Positions 52,241-64,000 of a stretch of DNA of 64,000 nucleotides are shown piece after piece. Location of the stretch: positions 4,657,501 through 4,721,500 of the forward strand of contig JAZGTN010000071.1 in NCBI GenBank assembly GCA_037783415.1, read 5' to 3'. The notes beneath the pieces were generated by a model that was not told the origin of the DNA, did not search any database, and worked only from the letters and a program-made list of their open reading frames with translations. Numbering within the stretch: the stretch's first letter is position 1; every line of letters starts with the position of its first letter. Both the position numbers and the translations under genes were made by a program. Source of the DNA: Leptasterias polaris. Its lineage: Eukaryota; Echinodermata; Asteroidea; Forcipulatida; Asteriidae.

Positions 52241-54063
52241 TATGGATTCGCCACCGCAACGGGTTCCTTTATCTTGTTATCTTGTAAAGACGTGCTGATG
52301 TTTATGTACTTAGTATAAGCACATCAATATTTACTCCTTGATGGAAAGGTTTCCAACTACACAAGCCTTGAAGCTGACGACAGAACATGGCACCTTAGGT
52401 GTCATGATAGATCAATCATGGCCGTTCAACCTGCAAATTAAATTACAGACGCTGAGCGTGTACAGATGGAATCCTGGTATAGTCCTCGTAGCAACAAAGA
52501 CACACTCAAAACAAGAACACTTTTGCTCTAGTACACTACTTTCAAAAATAAATAAATAACAAATTGATTTTACTTCTTCTAAATGATTTACTTTATTTCC
52601 GTGATAAAAAAAACACTTGATTTGAAAGTGAATAAATTGGTTAAAGAAATTTTGCCGACATTGTCGTGCCACTGAGGACATCTTTGATGCATCATTGACT
52701 TTAACCGAGTAAAAACAGTCACAACAAATACTAGACTCTGAAATTGTGAAGTATCATAAATATCAGTCAGAGTTAAATTTGGCCAAATAATTTGAAGACA
52801 AAGATACTTATAAAGGCTCAAGGCGGACAAAAGTGTATTTTCCCTCAACTAGACTTCTCTAAACTATTTTAAGGGTTATCCTGAAAACAATCGAGAATGT
52901 AAAGACCTTTTATTTCCATTTTTGATACCACTTTGGGGGATTTTCCTTTTCAAATTCTTGAAGCGCCAAATATTGAAGAAGACATTTTTTTTCAAGTTGA
53001 TCTTTAACAATTTACGGCTATCTTTCTTTGCTGAGTTGTTCTTTTAAATTCTAAAAACTTTTTTAAAATAATCTTTATTCTGTAGGAAAATCTTCAAAAA
53101 AGACTTTTTAAAAAACACAAGAAAGTATTACTTGAAATTAATCAAAAATCTAAATGGAATATTTGTGTCCTCGTCGTGACGGTAGACCTAGCGTCTGTAT
53201 ACAGTAGTCAACGTTGATATGAATGATTGTTTTGGGCATGCATGACGTAGCCTGCGGGATAAGATCCCCATGCTGTTAATACACGACATGTTGGAAGCCT
53301 AGAGGCATCTGGCGCCCGCATTCCAAATGTATCAATAACACAGCAAAGCAATGACAATCCAGTCACAAACCAGAAATACAACCGTAATCACGTAATGTAC
53401 CATACCCTTAGTATTCCAAACACTACTCTTCTTGGACAGTTATTTCCTAAAAATCGTTGGCCGGCTTTAACAAAACAAAAGCAGGTCGTTATGTGGCACA
53501 CGGACAAGACAAACGTTGTTGGTTACTGAAGATAGCAAAGCGCTTGAGATCTTTGCACACGTTGAAAGCAGAGTGGACTTCATACTGCATTTACAAATGA
53601 ACCCTTTGATTGGGTACGCAGTTGACTGTGTGTGATTAGAATCAAGATATCGTGAGTTGTGGCGGTGAGCGCACATGCAAAACAGATGTAGCCCTGCACG
53701 GGGTTTCTGCACTTGCTGGCCGGGGGAGAAGACCGCGGACGACTCGCTGGATCGCAGTCTTCCTGAGAACCATGTCCGGTAGCTTTTTCCGGTGAAATTT
53801 GACGTTTTGGACAAGATTTGAGAGGTCATGTTGCTGACAAGTATGAGGAATTTGCAAAATTCTGCAACATTTGCTGACAGATAACCGTCATAACTGATTC
53901 TTCAGCAAATTGTCTGCCAAACTCTACTATAGCATGCCAAAAGCACATGGCATTCCAGTTTCGCCTATTTTACTCTGTAAAAATAGCGAATAACTAAACA
54001 TTGATAAATTCATCGTTTTCCGGAAGATTGGACTGAGAAACTTGAAGAGTTTCTGACGCCACC
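52241..54063. other. Intergenic DNA and probable promoter/5' UTR of the BAMBI-like gene
   Basis: No coding region, RNA gene or clear repeat was recognised. The last few hundred bases before 54064 should hold the promoter and 5' UTR, but I see no decisive TATA or initiator element. TGA at 54043-54045 is in frame with the start codon, so translation does not begin further upstream in this frame. Confidence 0.5.
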
Positions 54064-57000
54064 ATGTCACTTTTGAAGATATGTGTCTTCTTATTCTACT
54101 TGTATATAACAGTGGTAATGCTGATGGTGGTACACACTACGCATGGTAAGAACTCTTTGTTTATTTCTCTAGAAATACAATTCAATATATGAGATAAGAT
54201 TGTGTGTTTATATAACCGGTTAGGATGTAGGCTAGGTAAACTATAATTCCTAATATTTACTTATCTTATATTTTTGCTGGGGATATATCTATTATTGGGA
54301 ATGTCCGAGGTAGATGTATGCAATGCAAGCCATGCGCACACACACACTGGAGTCCGGAAATAGCCTTATTAATGTGGTAGGTGCAATTCAAATAATTATT
54401 GTGTATCATCATTGGCTACATCGAGATGGTACCGGTGTGTAGGGAGATATTCTACGGGTGTTTATATTTGACAGGAATTAATAACAGTAGGCCTACAACA
54501 ATTTTGGCCTCGTGTAAATTTATTTGATCACTTTAAGCAAGAATTAAGAACCGATAGACCATTTACATGTTCACAAAAGAGTCACAGAGCCTGGACTTCC
54601 AGCAAGCAAGTGTTCAAATACACAGAAAGAAAACTTTAAATATGTCTTATTTTTGATATAAAGAAAATGGGAACATCTCAAAACTTGTTCAACTGTTTAC
54701 TTAGTCTTGGATTTATGTGGAAATTGCCAGGATGGCTGAGGCTCTGGAATGTACAAGGTCGCTCTTTTTGTAAACAAAGATTACTTGATCTGTAGACGTT
54801 CATTTTATGACTCTAAGGACTTCAATACATTGTTAGAATTGTGTGGTCTGGGCACAGCTCCATATTATCACTTCATATTTGTCTTAAGGTCTTGGGTTCG
54901 ACTCCAGCCTGATTCGCTTGCCTTTTTGTGTTCATTTTCCTCGAACACTGATCCCTCATTGATCACTTATGGGACGCAAACCTGACATAGAAATGCTGCA
55001 AATCATTTTGTGTTCAATCATTTGTATGTTAGGAAGAATAGGGCCTATGTGTAATGTGTGTGTCCTTTCTCTATGATCCAATCAAAGAGGAAAGAGAAAT
55101 CTTGGTTTACTTTAGTTTTACAATAAAGCAAGGGTTTACTCGCTCATACATTCCGTTAGCCGTGTTCTCCCCTAACAACAGTGGTCCGCTGGCCAAGTTA
55201 AAAGGACCAGTCAGAATTTACTCCAAGTGGTCCGGCTGATTTAGTTCAGTGTTGAATGAGCATCCCCATTTCATTTTGAATAAGTACTAGTGAAAAGGCT
55301 GAAGTAAAATGCCAAGCGAACTGGTCCTGCTGGCCAAACAATAAAAAAGTTAAGGAACTAGTGTGCTCAGTTTTGTGTTTCAATAAAAAAAAAATACGAA
55401 ATGTAACCTAAGTATGGGACTGGGAGGAGGAGTCGTGGTAGGCCTGCATTTACCTACAATAGACAGGGGACTGGAATGGAACCAGCAGATTACAGGTTAG
55501 CATTGGGGGACAAAGAGGCATGGAGGACCATCATGATCCGAGGACACCGCTCGACTTGAGCAAACAAGTTAATTTGATAGGATTTTTCTCTTACAGAATC
55601 CAAGAAAGTGTTTCGAGTCATATAATGAAATTATTTCATAGATTCCCCTCCTCCTTGAGTACGAAGAAGACATGAGCGATCTTAGATCGTATTATTAACT
55701 ATTAAGGAGGAAATTAAGGTAGAAGGTTCAACGGAAACGGAGCCTTTCCAGCGTCTTAACCCAGGTTTTGGTTTACTCACTATCAGACTGCATCTGACTG
55801 TACATTTGATCAAATTAGACACTAACTTCAACCAGTGGTACATAAACGAGCTTTATTATGGGCGGACATAGTGTTGGGAATGACTTCTTCGTCGGAGACT
55901 GGGATCTTCCTTGATCCCCGGTGCCCACGGAGAAAATTGGTAAACCATTCCAATTACCAGGCTCTTGCTAGATGACGTTGCAAAAATTGGTTTTATGTCT
56001 GAAGACGTCTAGTTAGTTTATGTCTTTTAAAAATTAACCGTTTGAAAATCTGTGTACACAAAAAGTTGACTATACATGGACATTAATTTGAGTAGACTTG
56101 TTAACCTAATGTTAATTTACCGTGTTTGTCAACCTAATATTGGACTCATTTTGTTTGATGCAAGACTTGCGTTCTACATTGGCTCTGTTGTTTATAAAGG
56201 TGTCTAAAAACGTGTATCGTTGATTGGATTGAAACATTGACACAAAGGGTTGCTTGGGATTGCTGAATGGATTGACCCGTTTGTGGAGAGTATTATTTTA
56301 TAGATGTCGATTTAATACTAAATCGATCATCAAATGTTTGCTTTGTGGCTGGTTTTGACAACCCTGAGGTTGTTCAGAAGGGGAAAACATAGACCTTGGT
56401 CATATTCTGCCTTGCTGAAAATTTCAAAAAATTGGCCGTTAATGTTGATCTGTTTGTGCTGGAATCTCGATTAGTTTGGCTATATGAATGAAACCTAGCA
56501 ACTTAAATCGCTAATGATTTTGGATGTATTTGAAATTTCTGTGAGTAGGCCTAAATACAAGAACAAAATGTAAAACATCACAGTTTTCTTATACTTGTGT
56601 GTATCAATGAAGTTGATACTTCCTTTTACTGTTTGTTGTTATGGATGTAGAGATTTATAAATACTTATGAAAAAAAGTAACCTGACTGGTAAAACTGTAA
56701 ACCCCAAACGCACCAGGGTGTCTATCGTAGCGGGGCAGGGGGTCCCTTGTGCGACATGGTGGCACCCGATGGCGACTAGCGATTGCAACTTCAAATGTAC
56801 ACAAAACAAAACTTTTAGCTAGTGACGCTCGGGCCTACTTGACCAAAAACTAGATAGAGTTATTAATTTTTCATCTATTAAGACCTAGAAGGGAAAGAGA
56901 ATGGGCTAGACTTTGGAGTAGCAGCACCGGGCTCCAATCGTCCACTTGACGGGCCAATGTTTTCCTCCAGACATTGACAGCGGACTATAAATCATTAACT

Positions 57001-60000
57001 TGTATCATGGACTTTGGGATTCCATGGGCTCCGAGCTAGTTTACTTGAGCAATTAAATCGAATCATTTAGGTGTAGTACAACATGTTGTGTCGATCATTT
57101 TATAATATTCTCTTTATTGTGAGAAATGTTAATGTTTAGGTATTTGGAGTGGATGATATGTGGGAGGGGCAAAATTGTGTCATTTTGTGTCACTTCGTCG
57201 TCTTCTCACAACTGTGGGATTGTTATCTCTGTACATGAAAGGAACATTAACAAACAAGTTTACGCAATGTTTAGTTATAAGGAAGGTTTTCTCTTTTCAA
57301 ATGGTTCAAACCATGGGTGTAGTGTTTCCATGGATACAACTGACTGAGCCAATCCAGGATGGATCTAAAGCCGTGTTCCCATTGGACTTTTTCTTCTGCG
57401 GCCTGTTAGTTTTACATCACGGTCGCGGTAAGTTGACAGGGAGGTCAGTTTAGCATGCGTTCCCATTGGATTTAATGTTGTCATTCTACAGAAAAGTCGC
57501 GGCACTTTAGCGAAAAAAAGTCCAATGGGAACACGGCTTAAGACATGTCGTCTTCAGTCTAGTCAGAAGTTGTAGCGTCTTAAAGTTGAATATTTCAGTC
57601 ATTAAACACAGGCACACTCGTCAAGGCTGGCCTCTTGAATTCAGGTAGACAAGCTTGGATGATTAATGTTCTTGGAATACAGGGTCTAGGGTACACTCAG
57701 ATTTTTCAAATATTCCTTCCCTTAAGAGATAACTGTTACAAGTGGGACCCTCAATACCACGTGGGAGTTTTCCTTGGTTTGTTTACAATAATTTAGTTGT
57801 TGTTTATGGAGTTTAAAATACCGTGAATGATAACATAAGCACCGCCTTCTTACGCTGGTACTTGAGGAGTGACTTGGTGACTACTTGCCCTTTCTCAAGA
57901 TTACGATAAGTGATGACGTACGGTATCTGTCATTCTAGTTGGAGTGTTATTATTCATTGCTCCGTAATTCAAACAAACACTCCGAATTCTTGGACTGCAG
58001 AGTGGCGTAGCAAGTTGCCATTAATGTTTTCTCCATATTGAGACTTTTAAATTATGTTACATTTTTTAACCAAAACACCCTTACACGCTGTTTTTCGCAA
58101 TTCGTGTGAGATTGGTGTTATAAATTGCTCAGAACGTGGCGTGCGTGACTAAGAAAGTTATCTTCACCTTGTCCCACTATCGTGTTTATACCCAGGGTGT
58201 AATAGACAAATATATTACATAAGTTTTTCATTGTTTTTTAGTACGTGATGAAAATTTGACAAATGTTTTTCTTCGAGAAAAGGCCTCCTCGTATAAGCCA
58301 ATTAGGCCTAATTGGTTCGGCTCGGTGTTCATTGCTTTTTCTTTCTTTTTTACAATGACATTTTTTCCCTAAGGTTTCTCAATAATTTTTGGGGGAAAAA
58401 CCAAAAAACCCATCCACACATTTAATACTCAACTAAAAGTTGTCCGGACGTAGTCTGCAAACTCACCAGAGTCTATCAGTCTGAGACTACCGTGTATATC
58501 GACCAGATCACGGCTACTCATTTGGCTATCTCCCGCTGATCACCACACAACAGGGAGCTTGCCAGATGTGCGGGTAAGCCACGACAATCAGCAATCAGTA
58601 AAAGAAATACAAAAATGAAAACAAATATTAACCAAATAAAAAATGTAATTGACAGTCAAGATTAGATTCAGATGTTGAAATCAATATGGAAGACAGATGG
58701 AAAAATTAATCGGCTTTTTTATTGGACAAAAGGAAGTTGGGTTTATTTGTTTAGCCCGAGACTTGGAAAAGCCAAAATTGATTGAGGTTTATTAAAGAAA
58801 GATGGACAAATATTTGACTTAATTAGAATCAAATGCGCTTTGTTTGAGTTGAGTCGAGTCGTCTGTAAAAGTGTAAATCCGTGTAGGCAAATGTTTTAAA
58901 ATTTAATATTTAGAATTGTGCAACCTTCAATCTTATTCTTCAGGTCAAACTTGTTGACAACTCTGACCTTATTTTACTGTTCAATAAAATAACCTGTAAA
59001 AATGAAACATTCCTATAGGATCTTATAATTATAAAGGATTAATGTACGGCATGCATTCAATGTTTGTTATTAGTTTGATACGTCACGTGTTGCCATGAGC
59101 GACCCAATAACATTTAAGCGCCTGAAAGACATTCCCTAACTATCTTCGTGATAATTTACAAATAATTGATTGACATGCATTATGATAATTTTTACCTTGT
59201 ACTTCTAGCAAATGAATACATTAAATATGAAACAATATTGACCAGCAGTCTAGCCGTTCCCTAACATAATACAGTGGCAAAAACACACTGTCGTTTACTC
59301 TAATGGGTAACGTAAGAAAGTACTTTTTGTCAAGTTCAAGGTTAAATTCTTATTAATAGGTTCACGTGGAGCTCGCAGCACGTGGAATAAAGACGAGAGT
59401 GCGTGTACCTTAAAGGGGGAGTCACTCACCCATATAAAAGCATAAATATAGATGGAGGGATTAGGAAGCTTTCACGCAGCATCAAATTGTTTAAGAGAGG
59501 ACGCTTCATTTTTTTGAGGTTTCAAAAGAAGCTATAGATAGGTTGCAATATGACGTAAATCGGCCATCTTTTTTTACGGGCAATTTGGAACACACAGTCA
59601 TGCGTTACGCGTGAGAACGGCGTGCAGCACGCGCACATTTCACAAAACTCATTGCGTGATTGGTTAGTGAATGACGCGGCTGCGTTAATAATTTGAGCGC
59701 TTGCAAGCCAAAATGCGATTTGCCCGTAAAGATGGCGTCTACTGGGAACTATCTATATTGACAGTCTTCCATTTGATTTTCCACTATCATCTTTTTAGTA
59801 TTATTATTATTATGATATTTGTTATCTGTTAACTAAAGAGCCCAAGGCCCGAAATTTTTACAAATATATTTTATTTATTTTTATTATTATTTTTATTTTG
59901 TTAATCAATTTTTTGATTCGTTATTTTACTTACTTAATGTGTTTAAATATTTGTTAATCCTTTGTACTTCTGTGTAATGCTCTGCTAAGTGTATGTTTGT

Positions 60001-63000
60001 CTGATGTTGATTGATTTTGGTATATGTTTAGCCGATGACTGTTTTATCTGAGTAGGATTTAACCCATTATGCTAACTGTGGCCAGCATAGCTATATATTA
60101 AGTGCTTAGTAGTCTTCCTCTCGAGGCTCATTATATTAAAATCATTCTCTTTTATCTGTCTTTTTTCAAGGTTGTTTCAAAGTTTGTTTTACCTGTTGTC
60201 TGTTATCCAAGTTCAAATAGATTTAAAAGGTGGTGGATGCTGATTATCTTACATGGAGGTTTTTGTTATTTTTTATAAAATCCTCGTTTGTTTGGTTGTC
60301 TTGTTTGTTGATACGTTTATTATTTTCTGAAAAAGCAATTTCAGACTTGAATTTTAGTAATGGAGCAGCAACCCATGTCATTTATGCCTGACCAAAATAC
60401 ATAGAATTTTATGGAAGGCAACAGTGTGCGTAAATGTGACGTCACAAGCAGGTCAGAGCGTGCTACGTAATGTGTGTCAGAATTACGTCACTATTTCCAA
60501 AGATGATAATTTCTATCTACCCATCTTTCTCCTTTGTAAGTCACTGTAATCCTCACAAATACAAACTGTATACACGCCACCCAAGAGGGCAGCATTCATA
60601 AAACCAATGAGGTTCGGGAAGCACTTAGTAAAGAGTTATTCCTATCCGTTCGACTTCAGCAAGCTTTTCCTTTGATGTATTCTAAATTGTGCTCATTAAT
60701 ATCATACGGCAGAATAGAATCCACACTGAGGTTAATAAACTGACTCCAGCTCTTGTCACTGAATGAGTTTGAATGAAGCCAGTCACGTGGTCACGATTTT
60801 CTATATTTTCAATTAATTTCTGACTCGCCTCAGCATTGAGATGGAGACACCGAGCTATACTATTCATTAACAACAGCGTCAACTCCATGGTCAAATTACT
60901 TCGACCTTGCATTCCCTTATAGTGGTGACTCAGGAATTCTAGATTAAATTATAATTACAAAAATTGAACCTTGAAAACCGAGCGGTCGAATAACTGTATC
61001 ATGTTAGTTTTTGAGAAGTGAGCAGTTCAAGGCAGAAGAGATTCTTAATGACAACTGTAGGATATTCATTATGAATTGTCGCGCAAAAAAGAAGTATATG
61101 TAATACTTTTTTTTACCTGAAGAGCTGCTTACCAATAAAAATTACATGTGGTATGAATGTTAAAAAACAAAAAATTAACGTTTCGACCCTAAAAAAAACT
61201 TTTTCAAAGGCTCATTGGAAATACTGTGCTAGGGTCTGAATGCTAATGTAAACATTATTTTGGGGGGAAATTCCATATTACTATTTTAAATCTCCCAATA
61301 TTGTAGTAGATTGTTGAAATAGCGTTAACCACGAATGATGTTGTCATCTCACTTGCCTGCCTTTCTTTCAAATCACAAAAGAAATATTTATGGAGTGGTG
61401 AAACTGTTTTCACTGCACAAATAAGGCATTTTATTTTCATAAATGATAAGTTAGAAATTAAATGTCATTTTGTTGTAATTCCCTGAAGACAAACATCATA
61501 CATCTTTAAGAAGACACGATTTAAAAAGTCTGCTCATGATACCGTGACTCATTCAGATTGTTTCCTTGACTTCAACGTCCATTGACTCTACATCTGTCTA
61601 AAATGAATTGTAATCAAAACCTTGAATTGTGTGGGTTTTCCATCACACACCAAGCACCATTACCAGACGGTGAAGCTTGATTTGAAATCAAGGGATTTTT
61701 CTATCAAATATGTCCTTAGAAGAGTCGATCAAGAAGACGATGTTTTATCCATTCATTTGAAACGTGATTTAGTGGCAGTGTATGACCTGGTTTCTGTAGA
61801 GTGTTTCATTCACTCATTACATTCCTATGGTGATGATGTTATTTCTCAATTGACGTCGCTGACGCCCAATCGCAAACAGAATATTCAACTAGAATAATTT
61901 ATTCGATATTTTGGTTTAAGGATGCAATTAATCATTTTTTTGAACTCGTGTGGGAAGAAGGGCAACTCAGGCTGGAGTCCAACAATATTTCGATATTTTA
62001 TGGTTGTTGTAGCAACGGTAGACCTCCATGAGTGTGTGTTTTAAAATTAATGAAGAGTTTGATATCGTTGTTAAGCCAATATTGTGAGCAATATATTTTA
62101 CTGTATAGTCTGAAACGATAATCGGTTTATTTCACTTGAAACGCTGCAATGACTTAATTAATTTATATTTCCTTTTATTCGATGTGTTTTAGGTAAGCTC
62201 ATCTGCGCCTGTACAACACCAGCATGTAATGACACTGGGCACATCACCTGCAATGCTGTGACATCATGTTACACCCAATACCTAGACAGGGGTGATGGTA
62301 GCTCACCAGTAACACGTGGTTGTATTGATGACACAACACCTCTGCTTTGTGAAAATAGGTAGGCCTTTATTTCATTTCACATAAACAATGTAAGGACACT
62401 TGACTAGTCCATTACCTTTAATGCTTAAAGGGTAATTCGAATGACAGGTCTTGTAAAATGTGTCTGTTATACAAAGAAGGGACCTTGATAAACATTGTTT
62501 AATCTTAAAGGAAGGTATCCTCAAAAATTCAGCAAAGCATGAACCCGAAGGAAAAACAATACCGTGAAGAAAGCAGGAACACTGCTTAACGCAATCAGTT
62601 TGGGACTAAAAACAGAGAATACGGAGAATTACTCGAACCCTAAACAAGTAAGGTTAAATGTGATCAGGTTGGCTCCGTGGTTTCCCTACGTTTTACCTCT
62701 GTGGACCCCGGTCCGAATCCCACCTCAGACCGAAGCCTTGACTGTGGGAATGATTTACCTACCTGATTATGTGGGTTTCCCACAAGGGCTTTCCACCCAC
62801 ATCCTAAAACTGAGCTTTTCTTCTTGTTTCCTATTCATCCTGTTGTTGGTGCTAATTGCGCTGTTGGATGGGTAATAATAAACAAATTAAGTAAAACAAG
62901 GAATAAAGATCAATACTGATGTATACCAACCTTAACCTACTGTGTTCTATTTCCCCCATCACGCAGGAGACCATTTGTACCAGTTACACCATGGCCCCAT

Positions 63001-63642
63001 CTTCAGTGTTGTAAGCAACCAATGTGTAATGCAGACAATGGTGTAGTCACTGCTCCTACATGGCCAAAGAAAATCTTCGAAACTACCACAGTTCATGGTA
63101 AATAATTTATTAAACAAATTATTTTAAAATTATCTTATTGTTGCATTATATTCTTACTATTAACAGTTAATCACTATAGTTATTTCCTTTGAAACTGATG
63201 TTAGTGCCCATTCGGACATGGTTACTCGTTCAAACTTGTCAATGTGTTTGTAAACAAAGATTTGTATATCTCTATTGTTTTAAGATGAAGCTTTCGTTAC
63301 TCATTCAGATGATTGAAATTGAATCCCTCTATTTTTCCTTTGTCAGTCTTTCAGCCTCAAGATACCCCTCGTCGCAACTCCAAACCGAGATCAGAAGAGA
63401 ATTTTCAGCATCCAGCATTCATGATCATCCTTCCAGTCATTACTGTGTGTCTTTTTGCAATGCTTATTATCGTCATAACTGCTGTTGTAAGACAGTCACG
63501 CAGCAGACGACATAGAACTTCTGGTGAATTTGGTGCCAATTTTAACAATACCGGGTTGCCCGTTGCAAACTGCAGGGGTAATTTTTACGGCACTGGTGAC
63601 CCGTATATCAGGGAGAAGTTTTTTCAAAGTGTTCCAGTCTGA
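54064..63642 (+). CDS. BAMBI: BAMBI-like TGF-beta/BMP pseudoreceptor
   Basis: Exons 54064-54145, 62193-62358, 62967-63097 and 63347-63642; 675 coding bases, 224 residues, all junctions GT-AG. The start has a strong Kozak (GCCACCATG) and an upstream in-frame stop. Residues 1-28 form a hydrophobic signal peptide. Residues ~32-108 are an activin-receptor-type ectodomain: ICACTTPACN, GCIDD, LQCCKQPMCN, ten Cys, sequon NDT. Residues ~150-174 are the membrane helix. A ~50-residue tail ends FFQSVPV. No GS box or kinase follows. BAMBI is known to inhibit BMP/activin signalling by occupying receptor complexes without phosphorylating; vertebrate BAMBI is about 260 residues. The spacing CVDxxGC-CCxxxMCN fits BAMBI better than a truncated type I receptor, but orthology is inferred. 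Confidence 0.85.
54568..54790. repeat. Dispersed repeat, compact copy (other copy 35995-36660)
   Basis: Contains AAAGAGTCACAGAGCCTGGACTT, CATCTCAAAACTTGTT and GGAATGTACAAGGT in the same order as the copy in the SCO-spondin-like gene, without the extra CCAATTGG-rich segment. Confidence 0.55.
54840..54990 (+). mobile_element. tRNA-like SINE fragment
   Basis: B-box-like GGTTCGACTCC at 54895-54905 with a degenerate head; no closed cloverleaf. Confidence 0.4.
55148..55255. repeat. Dispersed repeat, copy 2 (first copy 43799-43905)
   Basis: GTGGTCCGCTGGCCAAGT and CTCCAAGTGGTCCGGCTGA in the same order as at 43799. Confidence 0.55.
57367..57541. mobile_element. MITE-like element with ~28-bp inverted termini
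   Basis: AAGCCGTGTTCCCATTGGAC followed by a T run at the left is the reverse complement of GTCCAATGGGAACACGGCTT preceded by an A run at the right (57512-57541). An internal GCGTTCCCATTGGA echoes the terminus. Total ~175 bp, non-coding. Confidence 0.8.
59532..59760. mobile_element. MITE-like element with imperfect inverted termini
   Basis: Left arm: TATAGATAG, then CGGCCATCTT and ACGGGCAA. Right arm in reverse: TTGCCCGTAAAGATGGCG, then CTATCTATA. The interior is unusually CpG-rich for this AT-rich region (ACGCG, GCACGCGC, GACGCGG). Confidence 0.65.
62668..62885 (+). mobile_element. tRNA-derived SINE
   Basis: A-box-like GGCTCCGTGGTTT and B-box-like GGTCCGAATCC (62710-62720), a body with GTGGGTTTCCCACAAGGG, and an AATAATAAACAAA tail. 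It lies in intron 2 of the BAMBI-like gene and looks related to the copy at 31735. Confidence 0.65.
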
Positions 63643-64000
63643 TCGTTAGAGTTTCGCTGGTAGCCTGTTTTTATCACCAGTTCAAGATGGTCGTCCCTGT
63701 TCTCGACGCGTGATTGGCCTTTCTTGCTGAACTCATTGCAGAGATAAAGGATGATTTTTTGTAAAAGCTGTTTTGAGTATCGCAAGGTGTTTTCTTAATC
63801 TAGTCTATTAGAAATATCTACCGTTTTCAAGTATTTAAAACTAAATAGCTTTCAAAACTTGTAAAAAGTATTTGTTAAAGTTTTTAAGTTGTTCAATGTG
63901 AGCATGGTAAAATGTGAAGTTAAAGTTCGACCACTTATAGCCAGAGTGCCTTATTTAGGCTTGGCATGAAAATGAAGATGCCAAAGGAACAACAGTGTAC
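63643..64000 (+). other. Start of the 3' UTR of the BAMBI-like gene
   Basis: Non-coding sequence after TGA (63640-63642) to the window edge. No AATAAA was seen, so the transcript probably continues beyond the window. Confidence 0.6.

Larger units (their letters stand above)
54146..62192 (+). other. Intron 1 of the BAMBI-like gene (8 kb)
   Basis: Long non-coding intron between the signal-peptide exon and the ectodomain. It contains the repeats listed separately (54568, 54840, 55148, 57367, 59532) and no convincing coding exon. Regulatory elements are likely in such an intron but none can be called from one sequence. Confidence 0.75.

Noticed and set aside
52412..52848. Overlapping minus-strand open frames in the intergenic region
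   Set aside because: Low-complexity, AT-driven frames without family hallmarks.
57126..57453. Open frames around the 57 kb MITE
   Set aside because: They overlap the inverted-repeat element and share no family motif.
60682..60912. 76-residue minus-strand open frame
   Set aside because: Composition is plausible for protein, but there is no domain, promoter or splice evidence.
61622..61897. 91-residue open frame in BAMBI intron 1
   Set aside because: No recognisable domain, no matching splice sites, no homology seen in the window; compatible with chance.

Overview
The window is animal nuclear DNA. It is AT-rich, with many short exons separated by GT-AG introns that are mostly phase 1, plus tRNA-derived SINEs, MITE-like inverted repeats and long non-coding introns. 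A SCO-spondin-like gene next to a BAMBI-like TGF-beta pseudoreceptor points to an invertebrate deuterostome. Several dispersed repeats resemble ones I associate with echinoderms, sea stars in particular, but that assignment is from memory and untested.

Region 1 (1-30396) lies inside one plus-strand gene that begins upstream of the window. It holds 24 tandem copies of a ~1.26 kb genomic unit. Each unit has four exons: A (Thr/Ser-rich, 51 aa), B plus C (together one 156-aa domain with one Cys near each end, read here as a divergent F5/8C or discoidin-type domain) and D (Thr/Ser-rich, 55 aa). A unit adds exactly 786 coding bases (262 aa) and starts and ends in phase 1, so copy number can change without breaking the frame. 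Introns are nearly as well conserved as exons. Two- and four-unit higher-order repeats show recent duplication. The last unit switches abruptly from array-like to diverged sequence inside exon B.

Region 2 (31061-50676) is the 3' part of the same gene: 34 exons encoding 16 thrombospondin type-1 repeats (TSRs) interspersed with TIL and VWC-like cysteine-rich modules, one F5/8C-like domain split by a phase-0 intron at the same place as in the array unit, and a C-terminal cystine knot (CTCK). This order matches the C-terminal half of SCO-spondin. I infer a giant secreted, heavily glycosylated matrix or fibre-forming protein; about 8,400 residues are encoded in this window alone. A possible alternative last exon with its own poly(A) signal (30489-30604) could release a mucin-only isoform.

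Region 3 (50677-54063) is the 3' UTR followed by intergenic DNA with a MITE-like repeat. Region 4 (54064-63642) is a complete four-exon gene for a 224-aa BAMBI-like type I membrane protein: signal peptide, activin-receptor-type ectodomain, one membrane helix, short tail and no kinase. Its first intron is about 8 kb and contains several repeats. No RNA gene, CRISPR array or bacterial-type feature was found.
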